A stretch of DNA of 64,000 bases, from assembly GCF_016545825.1 (NCBI RefSeq), contig NC_052614.1, positions 6,838,559 to 6,902,558 of the forward strand, read 5' to 3'. How positions within the stretch are numbered: the stretch's first letter is position 1; each line of letters opens with the position of its first letter. This document shows positions 1-12,460 of this stretch, in pieces. The position numbers and the translations under genes are program-made. The notes below the pieces were generated by a model. The model worked only from the letters and a program-made list of their open reading frames with translations, was not told where the DNA came from and ran no database searches. The stretch is from Eucalyptus grandis. Lineage: Eukaryota; Streptophyta; Magnoliopsida; Myrtales; Myrtaceae.

Positions 1-1944
1 CCCAGGAGGGTTTTGCCCTTTGTTCTATTGTAGGCCCTTTAAGGACTTGTTTAGGTTCAGAAAGTGAGAAGTTAAAAAATTTAATTTATGGAATATAAAA
101 TTACATAAATTGAAAAACTAATAATTTGTCAATGGAAGTTTTATTTTAAAGGAAAATTATCCAAACTAATAAAAAATGAAGTTTTATTTTATTTACCGTA
201 AAAAAATGCGTTCATTCAAATTATATTATGACCACACAAGAAAGATAGATGAACAAATTTTCAATGAATCTATTGCTTTCTAAAGTGGAATTAATTATCA
301 AGTATTCAATGCATGATTCATCTTTTTGTTTATCATAATTTTTATTATACCTAAAAAAAAGGGTTTAAAATCTTCACATTTTATTTTATTCTTTGCTAAA
401 TCTAGTTTTTGTTGTGTTATTTTGTAGCTCATGTGTCAATCATTAAAGTCATCGAGATTCGTCTAGAGTCGACAATGATTAAATGTGAATCATAGAAAGA
501 AAACTTGAACATAACTCGATATGACATGACATGACAACTTTATATGTTGACACGCATACATTCCCATCTCAATTAGATAATTTGGCGTGCGGAATCAAAA
601 TCAAGATATTTCGGACCAACAAGAATCGACATGGATTGCACATGATTGTGACACGTCAACATGAATTACTAGCCCTAGGCTGGTCACTCTGATTCCATGG
701 GCTTTGGAGATTGGTAGAATCATTGTGATCCAACCCACCATCCACGTGGTCTTTTGTACTACGCCATGCTAAAGCCAATTTTACGTGAGGATGGACTAAT
801 GAAACAGTGGATTTGGGACCAAATGGCTCTCGAATTTGGACCATTGGCTCTACAGAGAATATGGGCCTTGGGTCCGAATTGCTCCATCAAGGGTTTTTTC
901 GAGACCCCCTGGCCCAATTTTGAAAAAGCAAAAAAACCCAAAAGAGAGAGGGTGAACTCTTCCAAAATATACCAACATTTCATTTAATTATTAACTGCGT
1001 GAAAAAAAACAAAAAGGTTTGAAATTGAAGCTGAGCAACAATTTAAGGTTTCACCTTCTAATTACTATGACTAGCACGTCGGAGCGCGTTGTCAGCCTCC
1101 CCATCCATCCTAGGCACGCGGGCTTACCAAATGGGCCTGCACTCATCACAAGGAACCAAAAATTCTTTTGCCAAATTAGTCGTTCATCGCGCACAATTGT
1201 CATACATTTCGGCCTTCAACCGCGATAATGCCATTCAGCACCAGGCAACACGCATTTTCCTCAAAACCCTGAAGTATGAAATATGCACGTGCTCGCCGGT
1301 CCTCTCTCTCTCCAGCAAGAACGCGTCCAAATAGCATCGACCCCCCTATCCTTTTCCCGCCATGACTAAAATCAATCGGTGCACGTGAAAAGGGAATATA
1401 GGACCCAACATTGCAGCTTGGATTCTGTTCCGTTGCAAAAGAGAAATCCGATGGAATGGAAGGACCGGGCATCACGCCATGTGACGGGAGACGGAACGGC
1501 AAAAGGACAAACGAAGGGAAGGAGGGAACGGGAACATCATCATTGCTACGCTTTTTACCAGTGGCCGAACGTGCAATCTCGTGTTTGGACGAGCGGCTCG
1601 TTGTTGCGTCTTTGGCTTTGTCCCGGTCGGGTAATCCTCGGAGGCGACACGTCATACTACGACGAGCATGCTAATCCGAAAGGGCTCGTATAATGCATCC
1701 GAAAGCTGATGACGCATGATCGGATAGGAGCTTATCCCTGCATGATTGGGGACGACATTATCCTAATCGATAACGAAGATCGCTTGCAAAAGTGACGTGG
1801 ATGGATGCAGGGGACGGACGCGATCCTCATCCAATGTCCCGTCCCTAATATTCCTAGTACTCGAAGTTTGGCAGGGCAAAAGTTTAAGAGTAGGTGTTAG
1901 AATAGAATTAGAGTAGGACCGAAAAAAAAAAAAAAAAAAAAAAA
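1..1944. other. AT-rich intergenic DNA, no gene seen
   Basis: I see no supportable gene here. Open frames are short, appear on both strands over the same bases, and show no domain or splice structure. Positions about 1,050-1,700 are less AT-rich than the rest. A 22-bp A-run at about 1,922-1,944 ends the stretch and could be the tail of an old retroposon, but no body could be matched to it. Confidence 0.6.
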
Positions 1945-4900
1945 TCTGGCGCGTTCTGGCGGTCAAATTACCAAGCTTTGATTTCAGTATCCTAATGCCC
2001 CTGAATTTTCCAGTTTTTTTTTTTTTTTTGACTGCCCTGAATTTTCCAGTTGCTTGTGGTTAATACATCTCAAGTGGATCTCCCGATCAATTCTTGGTCA
2101 ATCGAGCATAGGGAAGACGTCACTGGTTAATTTTATGGGACGGCACATCGTTAGCACGTAAATATTAACGTCTTGTTGACTGATTGTTCAGATTTTCACT
2201 CAAAGTGCATCATCGACCGAGGAAAATAAAGAGAAAAGAACATACAGCGCATTGGCTTGTTGAAGTAAAAGCTTTTGACATCGACCTGTTGGAGTTCTCG
2301 AATAATTTAGTCTGTCTTTAGAATGTTTAGTTACCAGCAAATCTCTTTTGGACCCAGCACTTCATGAGATTCGAGTTCTTCCGGCATCGTTTCAAACTTG
2401 ATGTAGAAGTTTGAGCCCCAAAAAAATAAAAGAAAAGGTGTAGAAGGGATCTTCTCGCCCTTGTTTCGTCCTGATTTTCACTTATTTATTTTATATCATA
2501 TTTTTGGCGCAAGTGTCCTATTGGTCGATTAGAAGTCTCTCGTTAGCGTGTAATGCTCAAACTCCTTGACTCTCTCGACTTGGGCTTACCTGAAATTCGG
2601 AGGACTTGTCCAATCAAATCCTAAATGGACTGTACGAATATCAATTCGGTATCATACTTTCCAACTTAATTGATCTACTCCTAACTATTCATGCGAAATG
2701 CCAATATAGTCATTGTCATCAAATTTTCGTCAGATATCGCTGATATAAGAGTTCAGTTGTCCTTGCCGCTGATTGTCTTATATGATACTCGGTCACGTCA
2801 ATGATTTTCAAGTAAAAACTGGCTCGTCAGAAGATTTATATTGGAATTTTGTGCAAAAAATTATAAATAACTTGACAAAATTAAAATATTTACAATTGAA
2901 TTGACATCAACACAATAAATTTAGAACTAATTGAGTAATTTTTTATAAAAATTAAGAGGGAAAGTACCAAAAAAAGTTCTGAATCTAACAAATTCAATAA
3001 TAAACATTTTAATTATGTCGATTAAGTTTACTTGCCAATTGGGTCCTTCCAATTTGACGCAATCAAAAAGTTTATGATTAAACCTGACCCAATTACAATA
3101 TATTTGAGATTTTTTTGTTACTTTTCTTAGAAGTTATACCTCACCAACCCAATTGAAGTCCCAAAAATAAAAATAAAAAGACCTGCAACTGCTGATCAAC
3201 GCACAATTATCGTCACGTGCGTGAAATGGTTCCTCGGATGCCTCAAGCTGAATCATTTGACCTTTGACCTTGGAGGCCAAGAAAGCCCGTTCGAGGTTTG
3301 CGTTTGGTGATAAAACAAATGACCCACGAAATCCTCGTTGCTTATATCATTTCTAATCGTGCCCATAACAACACCATTTCATAAATTCCTTCTTTTTTTT
3401 TATCGGCGTCCTCATTGTCGAGACGTGGACATTAACCGTTCACAAACCATCCATCCATCGCGGAAAGACAGCGACGTTTCGAAGGGACAGATCGCCTCGT
3501 GAGTACTTCCGCAACGCGTGTTCGTTAAAAAGCACCATGAAAGATTGATATCACGGACGTGAATTATTTAAGCAAAAAACGAATAATTCAAAAAGTAAGT
3601 TTCAGGAAATAAATGAATTAAAAGTTTTGAAATATATTCACGGAAGAGCAATCGAATCATAAAATTTTCGAAAAGCACAAACAGAACTTTCAAAAAATGT
3701 AACCAAATGAAATGATTTGATTTCACATTTTAAGGATTTTATGACTTAATTGCACTTTCATAACAAATTTTATTTTGAAATTTTTAATATTCGATTGCAT
3801 TTCTTGATAAATTTTAGAATTTAATCACACATTTTGAAAATTTTAAGATTCGATTACATTTATAACAAATTTTAGAACTTGAAAACACTTTTTGAACATT
3901 TAGGATTTAATTATACTTTCGTGATAAATTTTAAATCTTTTAATGCAGTCATCATTTTTCTTAAAAATTGATTGCTTGCACTACCTATAAAGACGAACAA
4001 GCGAACAATATTCTTCTCGTCTCCGAAAATATTTTGATGGAAATTGTTGTTGATGATTAAAACATTTTTCATCAAATAATTATTTTAAACGGTGCAAACG
4101 ATCATATTTAAGAAAATATTTTTGGAATCATTCATTCTTTGCGAAAATGAACGGAGCCTGATTTGTGTTTTTTTTTTTTTTTTCAGTGTGAAACTTATTA
4201 ACAAAGCGATCAACTTGTAGGTGTCCCGCTTATGAGCAGTTACATCATGTAGGCTCTAAAATTCAATGTGTGCAAACTTATGTACCTTTCCTCGGTGTCA
4301 ATTTGTCAATTTTCCAGTACACGCAGTTCCTTTCCCTTTAAATGCAGTTGTTCTCAATCATCGTCATGCAATTCAATTTCCCTGTCCAAATCGGCACCGA
4401 ACCCAATTCACCGGAAAAAAATAAATTAAAGATCAACCTTTGGTGAAAGATACTTTCCTAACTTATAATGAAAAACAATGCGTCATTTAATTTTCCATTG
4501 ATCCGGCATGGAACGGTCAAACTTCACGACTCTCTCGCAAAAAGAAATTCGAAGTCCCGAAACCGAAAGCAAAAAGGGAAAGGAACTGCGATAGCTAACC
4601 GACACCCGACCGACGTCACGCGCAGATACCGATCCTCGTAATCGTATGCTGAACGATCGTCCTAGGAAAGGGTAGCTCGTCGTAGGAAGTATCCCGGTCT
4701 CTCTGCTCCACCGGTGCAGTACTAGATTGCCTTTAGTGCTCCAGAAAACGACCCACGAATCCCTCGTTGCTCACCTCGTTTTCAATCGTGCCCGTGACGG
4801 TCCGTAAAAACCACCATTTTTTTGCGCGCGACGCGTCCTTGTCGCTGGAGACGGGCCAATTTGACCATCCATAATCAATTCTCCCCGAAGGACACCACAT

Positions 4901-6096
4901 TTTGAAAGGATGGACCACCTGGCAAGTCACTCCCCACCACGCGCATGTCATGGGTCCCGGACTAATTGTCGAATGACGGAAAGTCTCTGATTGAGACACT
5001 CGCAGCACATTTACCCTTCATTATTATTGATCAAATTTTGTTGTGAATTATTGAAATAACTTAATTGACGCGACAAGTTCACTTGAAATTTCTTATTGAT
5101 TTGTGGTGAATTTATTACAAGTGTGCCAATTTAAGAGCTTTGATGATCCAAAAATAAATTTGGGACATCAATGTGCATGTAATGCAACTTAACACTGCAT
5201 GTTGAAAATCATAGAGTTTCTTTGATTGGATATTGTTGAATCTCTTTGTACCATTATGTGAAAGGGAGACCTAGTAAAATATGGTTAATATCACGAAAAA
5301 TTCCAAATTAGTACACTTGTGACAAATTTACTAAAAACTAATTTTTTGAGTACGAAAAACTCAAAACTAATATACTTGTGGTAAATTTACCTTAAATAAG
5401 TATACTTGTAACAAATTTATTTCATATTAATTTCCGTTAAATTGTACTGTTATATTGTTGAGTTGGATGACACGTGATAGTTGACTTATGTGTCAATGTG
5501 AGATTTTACTCTCCATTTGTCAAATTTGTACCGATTTTGTTATTTTTGTGATATTACTTTAATTTAATGGAATATGCATATTTGTCATAAATGTACCAAT
5601 ATGAGGTTTTGACAATCAAAAAATTAGTTTAGGATAAATTTATGATAAGTGTACCAGTTTATGGTTTTTTGTGATCATTACCAATTTTAGGTTTTTTGTT
5701 ATATTAACCCAATAAAATATTCTTCACTCCGCCCACCCATAATAGACTCAACATCCATGTATATATTTTGATAATCATAAAGTTTCTTTGATTGAAACAT
5801 TGAGAATTTTGGAAACGTAAAAAGTGGAGAGGTCGAGTCGAGAGTGGACACGTTTCACTTCTTCCTTCATGAGCTCTTTCCACCAGCATGTTAGATCACT
5901 AACAACGTGTAACACGACTACAGACAGTCCATATTAAAAAAAAGCCTAATCCCTCAATAAAGTTCAAGCCACTAGACAAATAGAGACCATACAGAAAGAA
6001 AGATCATCATTTCCTTCGTCCACGACTGGAAGAAGCCATGTCTAACACGCATAATGAGATTATATAGAAAGAAAGATCATCATCTCATTCGTCTGG
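1945..6096. repeat. Tandem segmental duplication, unit A
   Basis: This is the left copy of a non-coding unit that recurs at about 6,097-11,345. Matching landmarks, in the same order, are the start (about 1,945 and 6,097), a block near 2,040-2,230 (6,110-6,250), a block near 3,180-3,480 (7,950-8,290) and a block near 4,200-4,500 (9,060-9,490). The final part, about 5,820-6,060, matches about 11,146-11,345. A further block at 4,720-4,830 resembles 3,300-3,470, so part of the unit is repeated inside it. The copies are diverged by many small changes, which suggests an old duplication. No gene was recognised in it. Confidence 0.7.
5283..5710. mobile_element. MULE-type MITE, diverged copy
   Basis: The element starts GGTTAATATCAC and ends TATATTAACCC. 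Inside are repeated motifs of the type ACTTGTGACAAATTTAC on the left and their reverse complements on the right, giving an imperfect long palindrome. The same motif set makes up the element at 31,416-31,897. The 9 bases before it (GTAAAATAT) match ATAAAATAT one base after its right end with one mismatch, a plausible worn 9-bp target duplication as expected for Mutator-like elements. It has no coding capacity. Confidence 0.7.
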
Positions 6097-7087
6097 TGCG
6101 TTCTGCCAATTTGACCATCAATACATCTTGAGTGAATTTCCCGATCAATTCTTTGATCGATCAACGTAGGAGAGATGTCGCTGGCTGATTAGCATGCGAA
6201 CATCAACGCCTTGCTGGCTGATTGTCCGGATTTTCACTCAAATTGCATTGACCCTAGAAAAATAGGACAAGAAGAAAAGAAAATACAGTGCACTGGCTTG
6301 TCGAAATTAAAGTCCCGTGACCTGAAAGAAAAGACCAACGAAGTTCAGTGGTAGCCCATAAAATTCATTCCGTTAACGTGTGCAAAAGAGTTTGACATCG
6401 ACCAACGAACCAATAGAAGTTCCTGAAATAATTTAGTTTAGCTTTAGCATGTCTAGTTACCATCAAATATCTTTTGGCCCCAGCACTTACGTGAGACTTG
6501 AGTTCATCCGGCATCGTTCAAACTTGGTGTAGAAAGGAGCTTCTCACCCTCATTTCGTCCTGATTTTTTTTTATTTTTATTTCTTCTTCTTCTTGTTAAT
6601 GTTATATTTATTTTTATACTATAACTTCGGTGAAAGTTTCCTGTTGGTCGATAGGAAGTTTGTCGTTAACGTGTAATACTCAAACTCCACGGCCTTCTCG
6701 ACTTAGGCTTAGCAGAAATTTGGAAAAACTATCAACATCAATCTTCAATATGCTGAGTACTATATTTTTCAATTTAACTGATTTAGTCCTAACTCTTTAT
6801 GTGAAATTTCAATATAGTCATTTCGACCAATTTTCGTCAGAAATTGCTAACGTAACAGGCCAGTGGTCACCACCGTCATCGACTGGCCTACATGGTACTC
6901 CACCGAGTCAGCAATTTTTGGCAAAAACCGGCTTGCTAGAAGGATTATATTTGAATTTCATACAAAAGTTTAGGAATAAATTAGTAAAACTAAAAAAAAA
7001 AATTGACTAAATTGACATCTACACAATAAGTTTATGATTGATCAGGTAATTTTCAATTTAGTTGCTATTAAAAAATAAAGGGGAAAA

Positions 7088-7254
7088 CCACCGCCCGCAG
7101 CGATGTAGCTAGCAATGGGCTCTCTCCCTCACGAATGGGAAAAGTTCAAATCCTGAGCGTCGTTAGGATTCTTATCTGGAGTATTGTGTTAGGGTTTGCT
7201 CGCAGGCCGTCGAACACACGGGGTTTCTTGGGTTACCAAAAGAAAAAAAAAAAA
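7088..7254 (+). mobile_element. tRNA-derived SINE with poly-A tail
   Basis: The short element has an A-box-like segment (GATGTAGCTAGCAATGGG), a B-box-like segment (GTTCAAATCC) and an A-rich tail of about 15 bases. It is flanked by the direct repeat AAAGGGGAAAA at 7,077-7,087 and 7,255-7,265, an 11-bp target duplication. Its body matches the SINE at 38,520-38,723 over most of its length, so both belong to one family. Confidence 0.85.
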
Positions 7255-9067
7255 AAAGGGGAAAAGTACAAAAAAGTACTAAATCTATTCTAGTTTAGTT
7301 ATAAAACTTTTTAATCATGCCCAATTTAGCTCTTAACTCTTTCACAATTGTCAATTAAATCATTTCGACCAATTTTGATAGGGAATTGCTAACATAAACA
7401 CTAGATGTTTTTACATGATATGATCAGTGTTACCGCGGATTATTTTTTTTATAGATTTTTATTATTTTTCTTTATTTTTCCTTTTATCTTGGCATGTGAA
7501 AGTCGTTATCATTGGGCAAGGGTTGCCTTGACCATGGCCAATGGAGTCACAAGGACCTTCGTGTCCTCACTTGCAGCCGACAAGGCAACATTGGCCCTAG
7601 GCAAGTAGTCGGCAACAATGGCCCTAGGCAAGTAGTTTCACATCCCCATCGACTTTGACCAAAGCGATCCTCACAAGCCAAAATAAGAGGAAAAAATTAT
7701 AATCATTAAAAAATATTCACATTAACATCGGTTATGCCACGTAAGATGACCATCATTGACATCGGCGATTTTCAACTCAAAGAAGTTTCTGGATATATTC
7801 AATTGACAAAATGTGAAAATATTTACGATTAAATTATCATAATTAAAAAAATTATAATTAAATCGATATAATTGAAACGGGATCTAGGCTTTTACCTAAA
7901 GATACATCTCACCAGCCCAATCGACCCAAGAATAAGAAATAGAAAAAACCTGCAACTGCTGGTCAACGTATAATTGTCGTTCGTCGCGTGCTAAACATGG
8001 ATCCTTGGAAGCCTCAGGCAGAGCCGTTTGACCTTGAAACTTAGAGGCTAAGAAAGCTCGTTCGAGGTTTGCTTTTTTTTTCTTTTGTTTTTTTTTTGGG
8101 TCGGATCGAGGTTTGCTTTCGGTGATAAAATAAATTGACCCATGAATTCCTCGTTGCTTATATCATTTCGATCGTGCCCATAACAAACACCATTTCATAA
8201 CAAATCCCCTTTTTTATTTATCGCCGCGACGCCGTCCTCCTTTTCGAGACGTCGACTTTCGACCATTCACGACCGTTGAGGAAAGACAGCGACGTTTCCA
8301 AGGGACCATCGCCCCGCGAGTCGTTCCGCAACGCGTGCTCGTTGAAAAGCGCCACGGAAAATTTACGTTCACGACCTGATTAGGTTGATATTTAGGCGCG
8401 TTTGTTTGCGCGAAAAACGGGTGACACGAAAAATTCTAAATTAGACGTATAAAATTTATTATGAAAGTATAATTAAATTTCAAATTTTTAAAAATTATTT
8501 CGAAATCTTAAAAAAATAGTTCGAGTCCTAAATTTTTTAAAGTATAATAAAATTCTAAAACTTATTAAATTAATTCAATTAAGTCTTTTTATGATTGCAC
8601 ATTTCTAAAGTTGCAGAACTTAATCGCACTTTTGTGATAAATTTTAGAACTTAACTACACATTTTAAAAAGTTTTAGCACTCAATAGTACTTTTATAATA
8701 AGATTGATGACTTAATTGCAATTTTAAAATTTTTTATGATAACTTTCAGTGCATTTATTCTTTTTTTAAAAGTGATCGCTTATCTTTCCTATGAAGATGA
8801 ACAAACGAATTGCATTTTACTCCTTCAAGAAAATGTTCCAACATAAATTATTATTGATGACAAAGGCATATTTCGTCAAGTAATTATTTTAAGCGATGTA
8901 GGCCATCATTTCTATAAAAAGTGTTTTTCGAATTATCCATTCTTTATAAAATAAAATAAAAAACGGAGCCTAATTTGTGTTTTTTTATTTATTATTATTC
9001 TTGAGAAACTTATTAACAAAGCGATCAGCCTATAGGTGTACTGTTTATAATAGCATAAAGAATATTC

Positions 9068-9315
9068 ACTGCTTATGAGCAGTTACATCATATAGACTAT
9101 AAAAGTCAGTGTGTGCGTATTGTAAAGAATTCATGATCATCAACACAAACTAACTTAATTTTTTCTCGTCTTCAATTTATCAGTTTATCATAACTGCTTA
9201 TGAGCAGTTACATCATATAGACTATAAAAGTCAGTGTGTGCGTATTGTAAAGAATTCATGATCATCAACACAAACTAACTTAATTTTTTCTCGTCTTCAA
9301 TTTATCAGTTTATCA
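9068..9315. repeat. 125-bp tandem duplication
   Basis: Bases 9,068-9,192 are repeated almost without change at 9,193-9,315, starting ACTGCTTATGAGCAGTTACA in both. Unit A has one diverged copy of this segment at about 4,225-4,310, so the duplication arose in unit B after the larger segmental duplication. The near identity of the two copies indicates a recent event. Confidence 0.95.
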
Positions 9316-9694
9316 GTTTTCAGTACTTGCATTTCCTTTCCCTTAAATTTCGGTTGTTCTTGATCCTCCTGACGCAATTCAATTCCCTGTCCAAATTGCC
9401 ACTAAATCCGAAAAAATCAACCTTTGGCGAAAGGTACTTCGCTAATTCCCGAAAAGAATCAATTATTGTGTCATTTTATTTTGTATCAGTTTCGGTGCTT
9501 AGTAAAACATTCCTCTCCCTCCCCTGTTTCGTGATGAACGTGTGAACTAGGACCACCCGCTGCGGTGGCTTAGCTAGGTAGGCACTCCTTCTCCCGGTGA
9601 GAGGTCGAGCGTTCGAAGCTCTTGCACGGAGGGGAGGCTTTGGAGGACACTCAGGTGACTTATTTAGGCACTTACGTTGGCACGTATGTGGTGG

Positions 9695-11030
9695 TAGAGG
9701 TGTTAAATGGGTTGCACAACCCATTTATAACCCATTTATGGTTAAATGTCATTAATGGGTCAAGCTTTTTTTCATAAAGACCCATAATGAGTTTTAATGG
9801 GTTAAGACTAAGATATATGGGTTTTAAATGGGTTAAAGAGTTAACCCATTTATCAACCCATTAAAAATAAACCTATTTATTTTCCCTCAAAATCCCACCA
9901 TCTCTCTCCTCTCTTTGATTTTACAATTTTTTTCTATAAAAACCGAAATTATAATTATAATTATTTTTATTATTTTTATTATTTATTTTTTCTTTCTTAT
10001 TATTTATTTTTTCTTTCTTCTTCCTCCGGTCACCGGCACGGCGATGGCCGGCGACCGGCCGGGCGAGCCTCGAGCTCGCCGGCGGCGAGCGGCGTCGGGC
10101 GAGCTCGAGCTCGCCGGATCTCGCGAGGCGGAGGCTCGAGCCTCGCCGATCTGGCGAGACTCGAACTCGCCGGCGTCGGGCGAGGGGCGAGCTCGAGCTC
10201 GCCTGACGCCGGCGAGCCTCGAGCTTGCCAGATCTGGCAAGGCGGAGGCCTCGTCGACGTCTGGCGAGGCTCTAGCCTCGCTAGATCTGGCGAGGGACAA
10301 GCTTGAGCTCGCCCGACGCTGGCGAGGCTCGAGCTCGCCGGATCTGGAGCCTCGCCGATCTGGCGAGACTCGAGCTCGCCGGCGTCGGGAGAGCTCGAGC
10401 TCGCCGGATCTGGCGAGACTCGAGCTCGCCGGCGTCGGGAGAGCTCGAGCTCGCCGGATCTGGCGAGACTCGAGCTCGCCGGCGTCGGGAGAGCTCGAGC
10501 TCGCCGGATCTGGCGAGCCTCGAGCTCACCGGCGTCGGCGAGCCGAGCGAGCTCGAGGCTCGCCCAGGCCGGCCGCCGGCAGTCGTCATGGCCGGCGGCT
10601 GACCGAAGAAGAAGAAGAAGAAGAAAAAGAAAAAGGAAAAAAGAAAAGAAAAATTATATTATATTCTTAAAAATAAAAATAAAAATAATTAAAAAATTAT
10701 TTTTTAAAAATAAAAAAATAAAAAATTATTTTAAAAAAAAAAAAACAAAAAATAATTAAAATTCGATTTTTTAAAATAATTATTTTAAAAATTATAAAAA
10801 TTATCTATTAAATTTATGTTGTATAAAACCATTTTAGAATATCATTTTAAATATATATATAAACTTTTTGTTTCGTTAAATGGGTCGGATATGGATCGTA
10901 CGGCTCGGGTCGGGTATGGGTCAAATTTTTGCAGACATAAAACGGCCATAAACGGGTTAAATGGGTCGATTTGGGTCGGATTTGGCGACCGACCCAAACC
11001 CGACCCGACCCACCGCGTTTAACGGGCTTC
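9695..11030. mobile_element. Non-autonomous hAT-like element with GC-rich interior
   Basis: The left end starts TAGAGGTGTTAAATGGG and is followed by many ATGGGT/ACCCAT motifs. The right end carries clustered GGGTCGG and CGACCC motifs and finishes near GTTTAACGGG. Ends of the form TAGAGGTGTTAAATGGGT are typical of plant hAT elements. The interior is an AT-rich flank, a very GC-rich block of about 540 bp, and another AT-rich flank. No transposase is present and I could not find a clean 8-bp target duplication, so the exact ends are approximate. Confidence 0.6.
10361..10540. repeat. 50-bp GC-rich tandem repeat
   Basis: A 50-bp unit beginning TGGCGAGACTCGAGCTCGCC starts at 10,361, 10,411 and 10,461, with a fourth, diverged copy from 10,511. 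The wider block 10,070-10,590 consists of the same GAGCTCG and GCCGG words in looser order. Several frames on both strands stay open through it only because of its composition; I do not regard any of them as a gene. Confidence 0.95.
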
Positions 11031-11629
11031 AGTGGCACTGAAGACGCGTGTCGCCTAAAGGATTTACGGCGCGCTGTCGGCGCAAGCCGATTCCTCCTGT
11101 CCACAAAAAAAAAAAACAAAAAAAAACAACAACAACGTGTGAACCAGGCAAAAAAGTCGAGATGCCAACTCAAGCGTTGACACGTATCATTCCAGCCTTC
11201 ATGAGTTCTTTCCAGCCGCATGTTAGACCACCACCAACGTTTAACATGACTATGAATGGTCCACATTAGAAAAGTCTAACCATCAACAAGTTCACGCCAA
11301 GAAATATCATTATTTTCTCCGTCCATGACTGGAAGAAACCATACCTAACACGTTCACATCCCTAATCCGCTAATCAGGACGCCAATTTAGATCGGAATCA
11401 GAAAAACGGAGCAAATTACATCTCTCCAAAAAAAACAATGCGCCCGAAAATACGTCTTCCATACGAGATATGCTCCTCCATAAAAAAGAAAAGAAAAAAA
11501 GAGAGGAAAACCATGAATGAATCTTCAAGACACGAATAAGCACTGAGGAAGCCATTCCGTACCAATGCTGTTACAGAAGGACACTTGTAAAAGGGTCAAT
11601 TGTCGGCAAGTCATTTCATACTAGTACTC

Positions 11630-11888
11630 GTTGTGAGTCCTAAATTAAAAACTCTCAATTGATACATTTATAATAAATCCATCAAAAATTAATTTTTGAA
11701 TTACCTAAAATCTCAAACTCAAGCATTCGTGATATATTTACACTCTGAGCTCATGTGAAATTTTATATTAATTTGGGGTCAATTAATCACAAGTATACCG
11801 GCTTAAGGATTTTTGGTGACCCAAAATTTAATTTAGGATAAATTTGTCTCAAATTTACTTATTTTGCATTATCATGACATTAACCCTT
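11630..11888. mobile_element. Worn relative of the MULE-type MITE
   Basis: The stretch shares the motif order of the elements at 5,283-5,710 and 31,416-31,897, including ACAAGTATACCGGCTTAAGG and a right end CATTAACCC. The left half is poorly preserved and no target duplication was found. Confidence 0.5.
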
Positions 11889-12059
11889 AAAAGTATTATG
11901 AAAGAGTGATGGATTTATAGATTTACTTTCGGAGGATAATCTTTTCATTTGTTTGTATAAATAGTTAGGTTAAATGTTATGTCCAAAGAATTTGTATAGA
12001 GTACTTGATATAAAATAATTCAATTCCCAAGATATTGACGTACGCATGATGCGCGTGCG

Positions 12060-12460
12060 AACCGTTGAGAATTTTCGAAAGGCAAAAAGGTCGAGATGCT
12101 AACTCGAGCGTCGACACGTTTCATTCCCGCCTTCATGAATTCTTTCCAGCTGCACGTTGTATCACTACCCACGTTTAACATGACTATGAAATGGTCCACG
12201 TTAAAAAAGTCTAAACCCTCAACAAAATTGAAGCTACTGGACAACAGAGACTATATAAAAAGGCCAATATTTCCTTCGTCCATGATTGGAAGAAACCATA
12301 CCCAACACGCTCCTCAAAAATACGTATCTCCACAAAAGCAATACGTCGAATGTACGTCCTCGATATGAGATACGCTCCTCTAGAAAAAAAGAAAAAAAAA
12401 AGAAAAAGGCATGAACGAATCTTTAAGACACGGATAAGCACCGAGGAAGCTGGCTCATCA
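12060..12460. repeat. Third copy of the dispersed block at 5,820-6,060 and 11,146-11,570
   Basis: From about 12,070 the sequence follows 11,146-11,345 closely (a GTCGAGATG start, a TTCATGAATTCTTTCCAGC core, a CCATGATTGGAAGAAACCAT end). The part from 12,320 also follows 11,440-11,570. Short frames in it do not match between copies, which argues against coding function. Confidence 0.75.

Larger units (their letters stand above)
9552..11133 (+). mobile_element. SINE interrupted by a hAT-like element
   Basis: The left part (9,552 to about 9,690) has an A-box-like TGGCTTAGCTAGG and a B-box-like GAGCGTTCGAAGCTC. The right part (about 11,030-11,133) ends in an A-rich tail. The two parts are flanked by AACGTGTGAACTAGG at 9,537-9,551 and AACGTGTGAACCAGG at 11,134-11,148, a 15-bp target duplication with one mismatch. 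So the sequence between them was inserted into an existing SINE. This family differs from the SINEs at 7,088 and 38,520. Confidence 0.85.
6097..11345. repeat. Tandem segmental duplication, unit B with nested insertions
   Basis: This is the right copy of the unit at 1,945-6,096. It is longer because it took in a SINE at 7,088-7,254, an internal 125-bp duplication at 9,068-9,315 and a SINE/hAT composite at 9,552-11,133. Removing the composite rejoins about 9,551 to 11,149 and brings the block homologous to 5,820-6,060 back next to the rest, as in unit A. No gene was recognised in it. Confidence 0.7.

Noticed and set aside
10361..10540. CRISPR-like regular repeat
   Set aside because: The repeats are contiguous with no unique spacers, and the window is plant nuclear DNA.
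9915..10670. A 251-codon open frame on the plus strand, with overlapping open frames on the minus strand
   Set aside because: It lies across the 50-bp GC-rich repeat inside a hAT-like element. Open frames exist on both strands because of composition, and the protein would be low-complexity.
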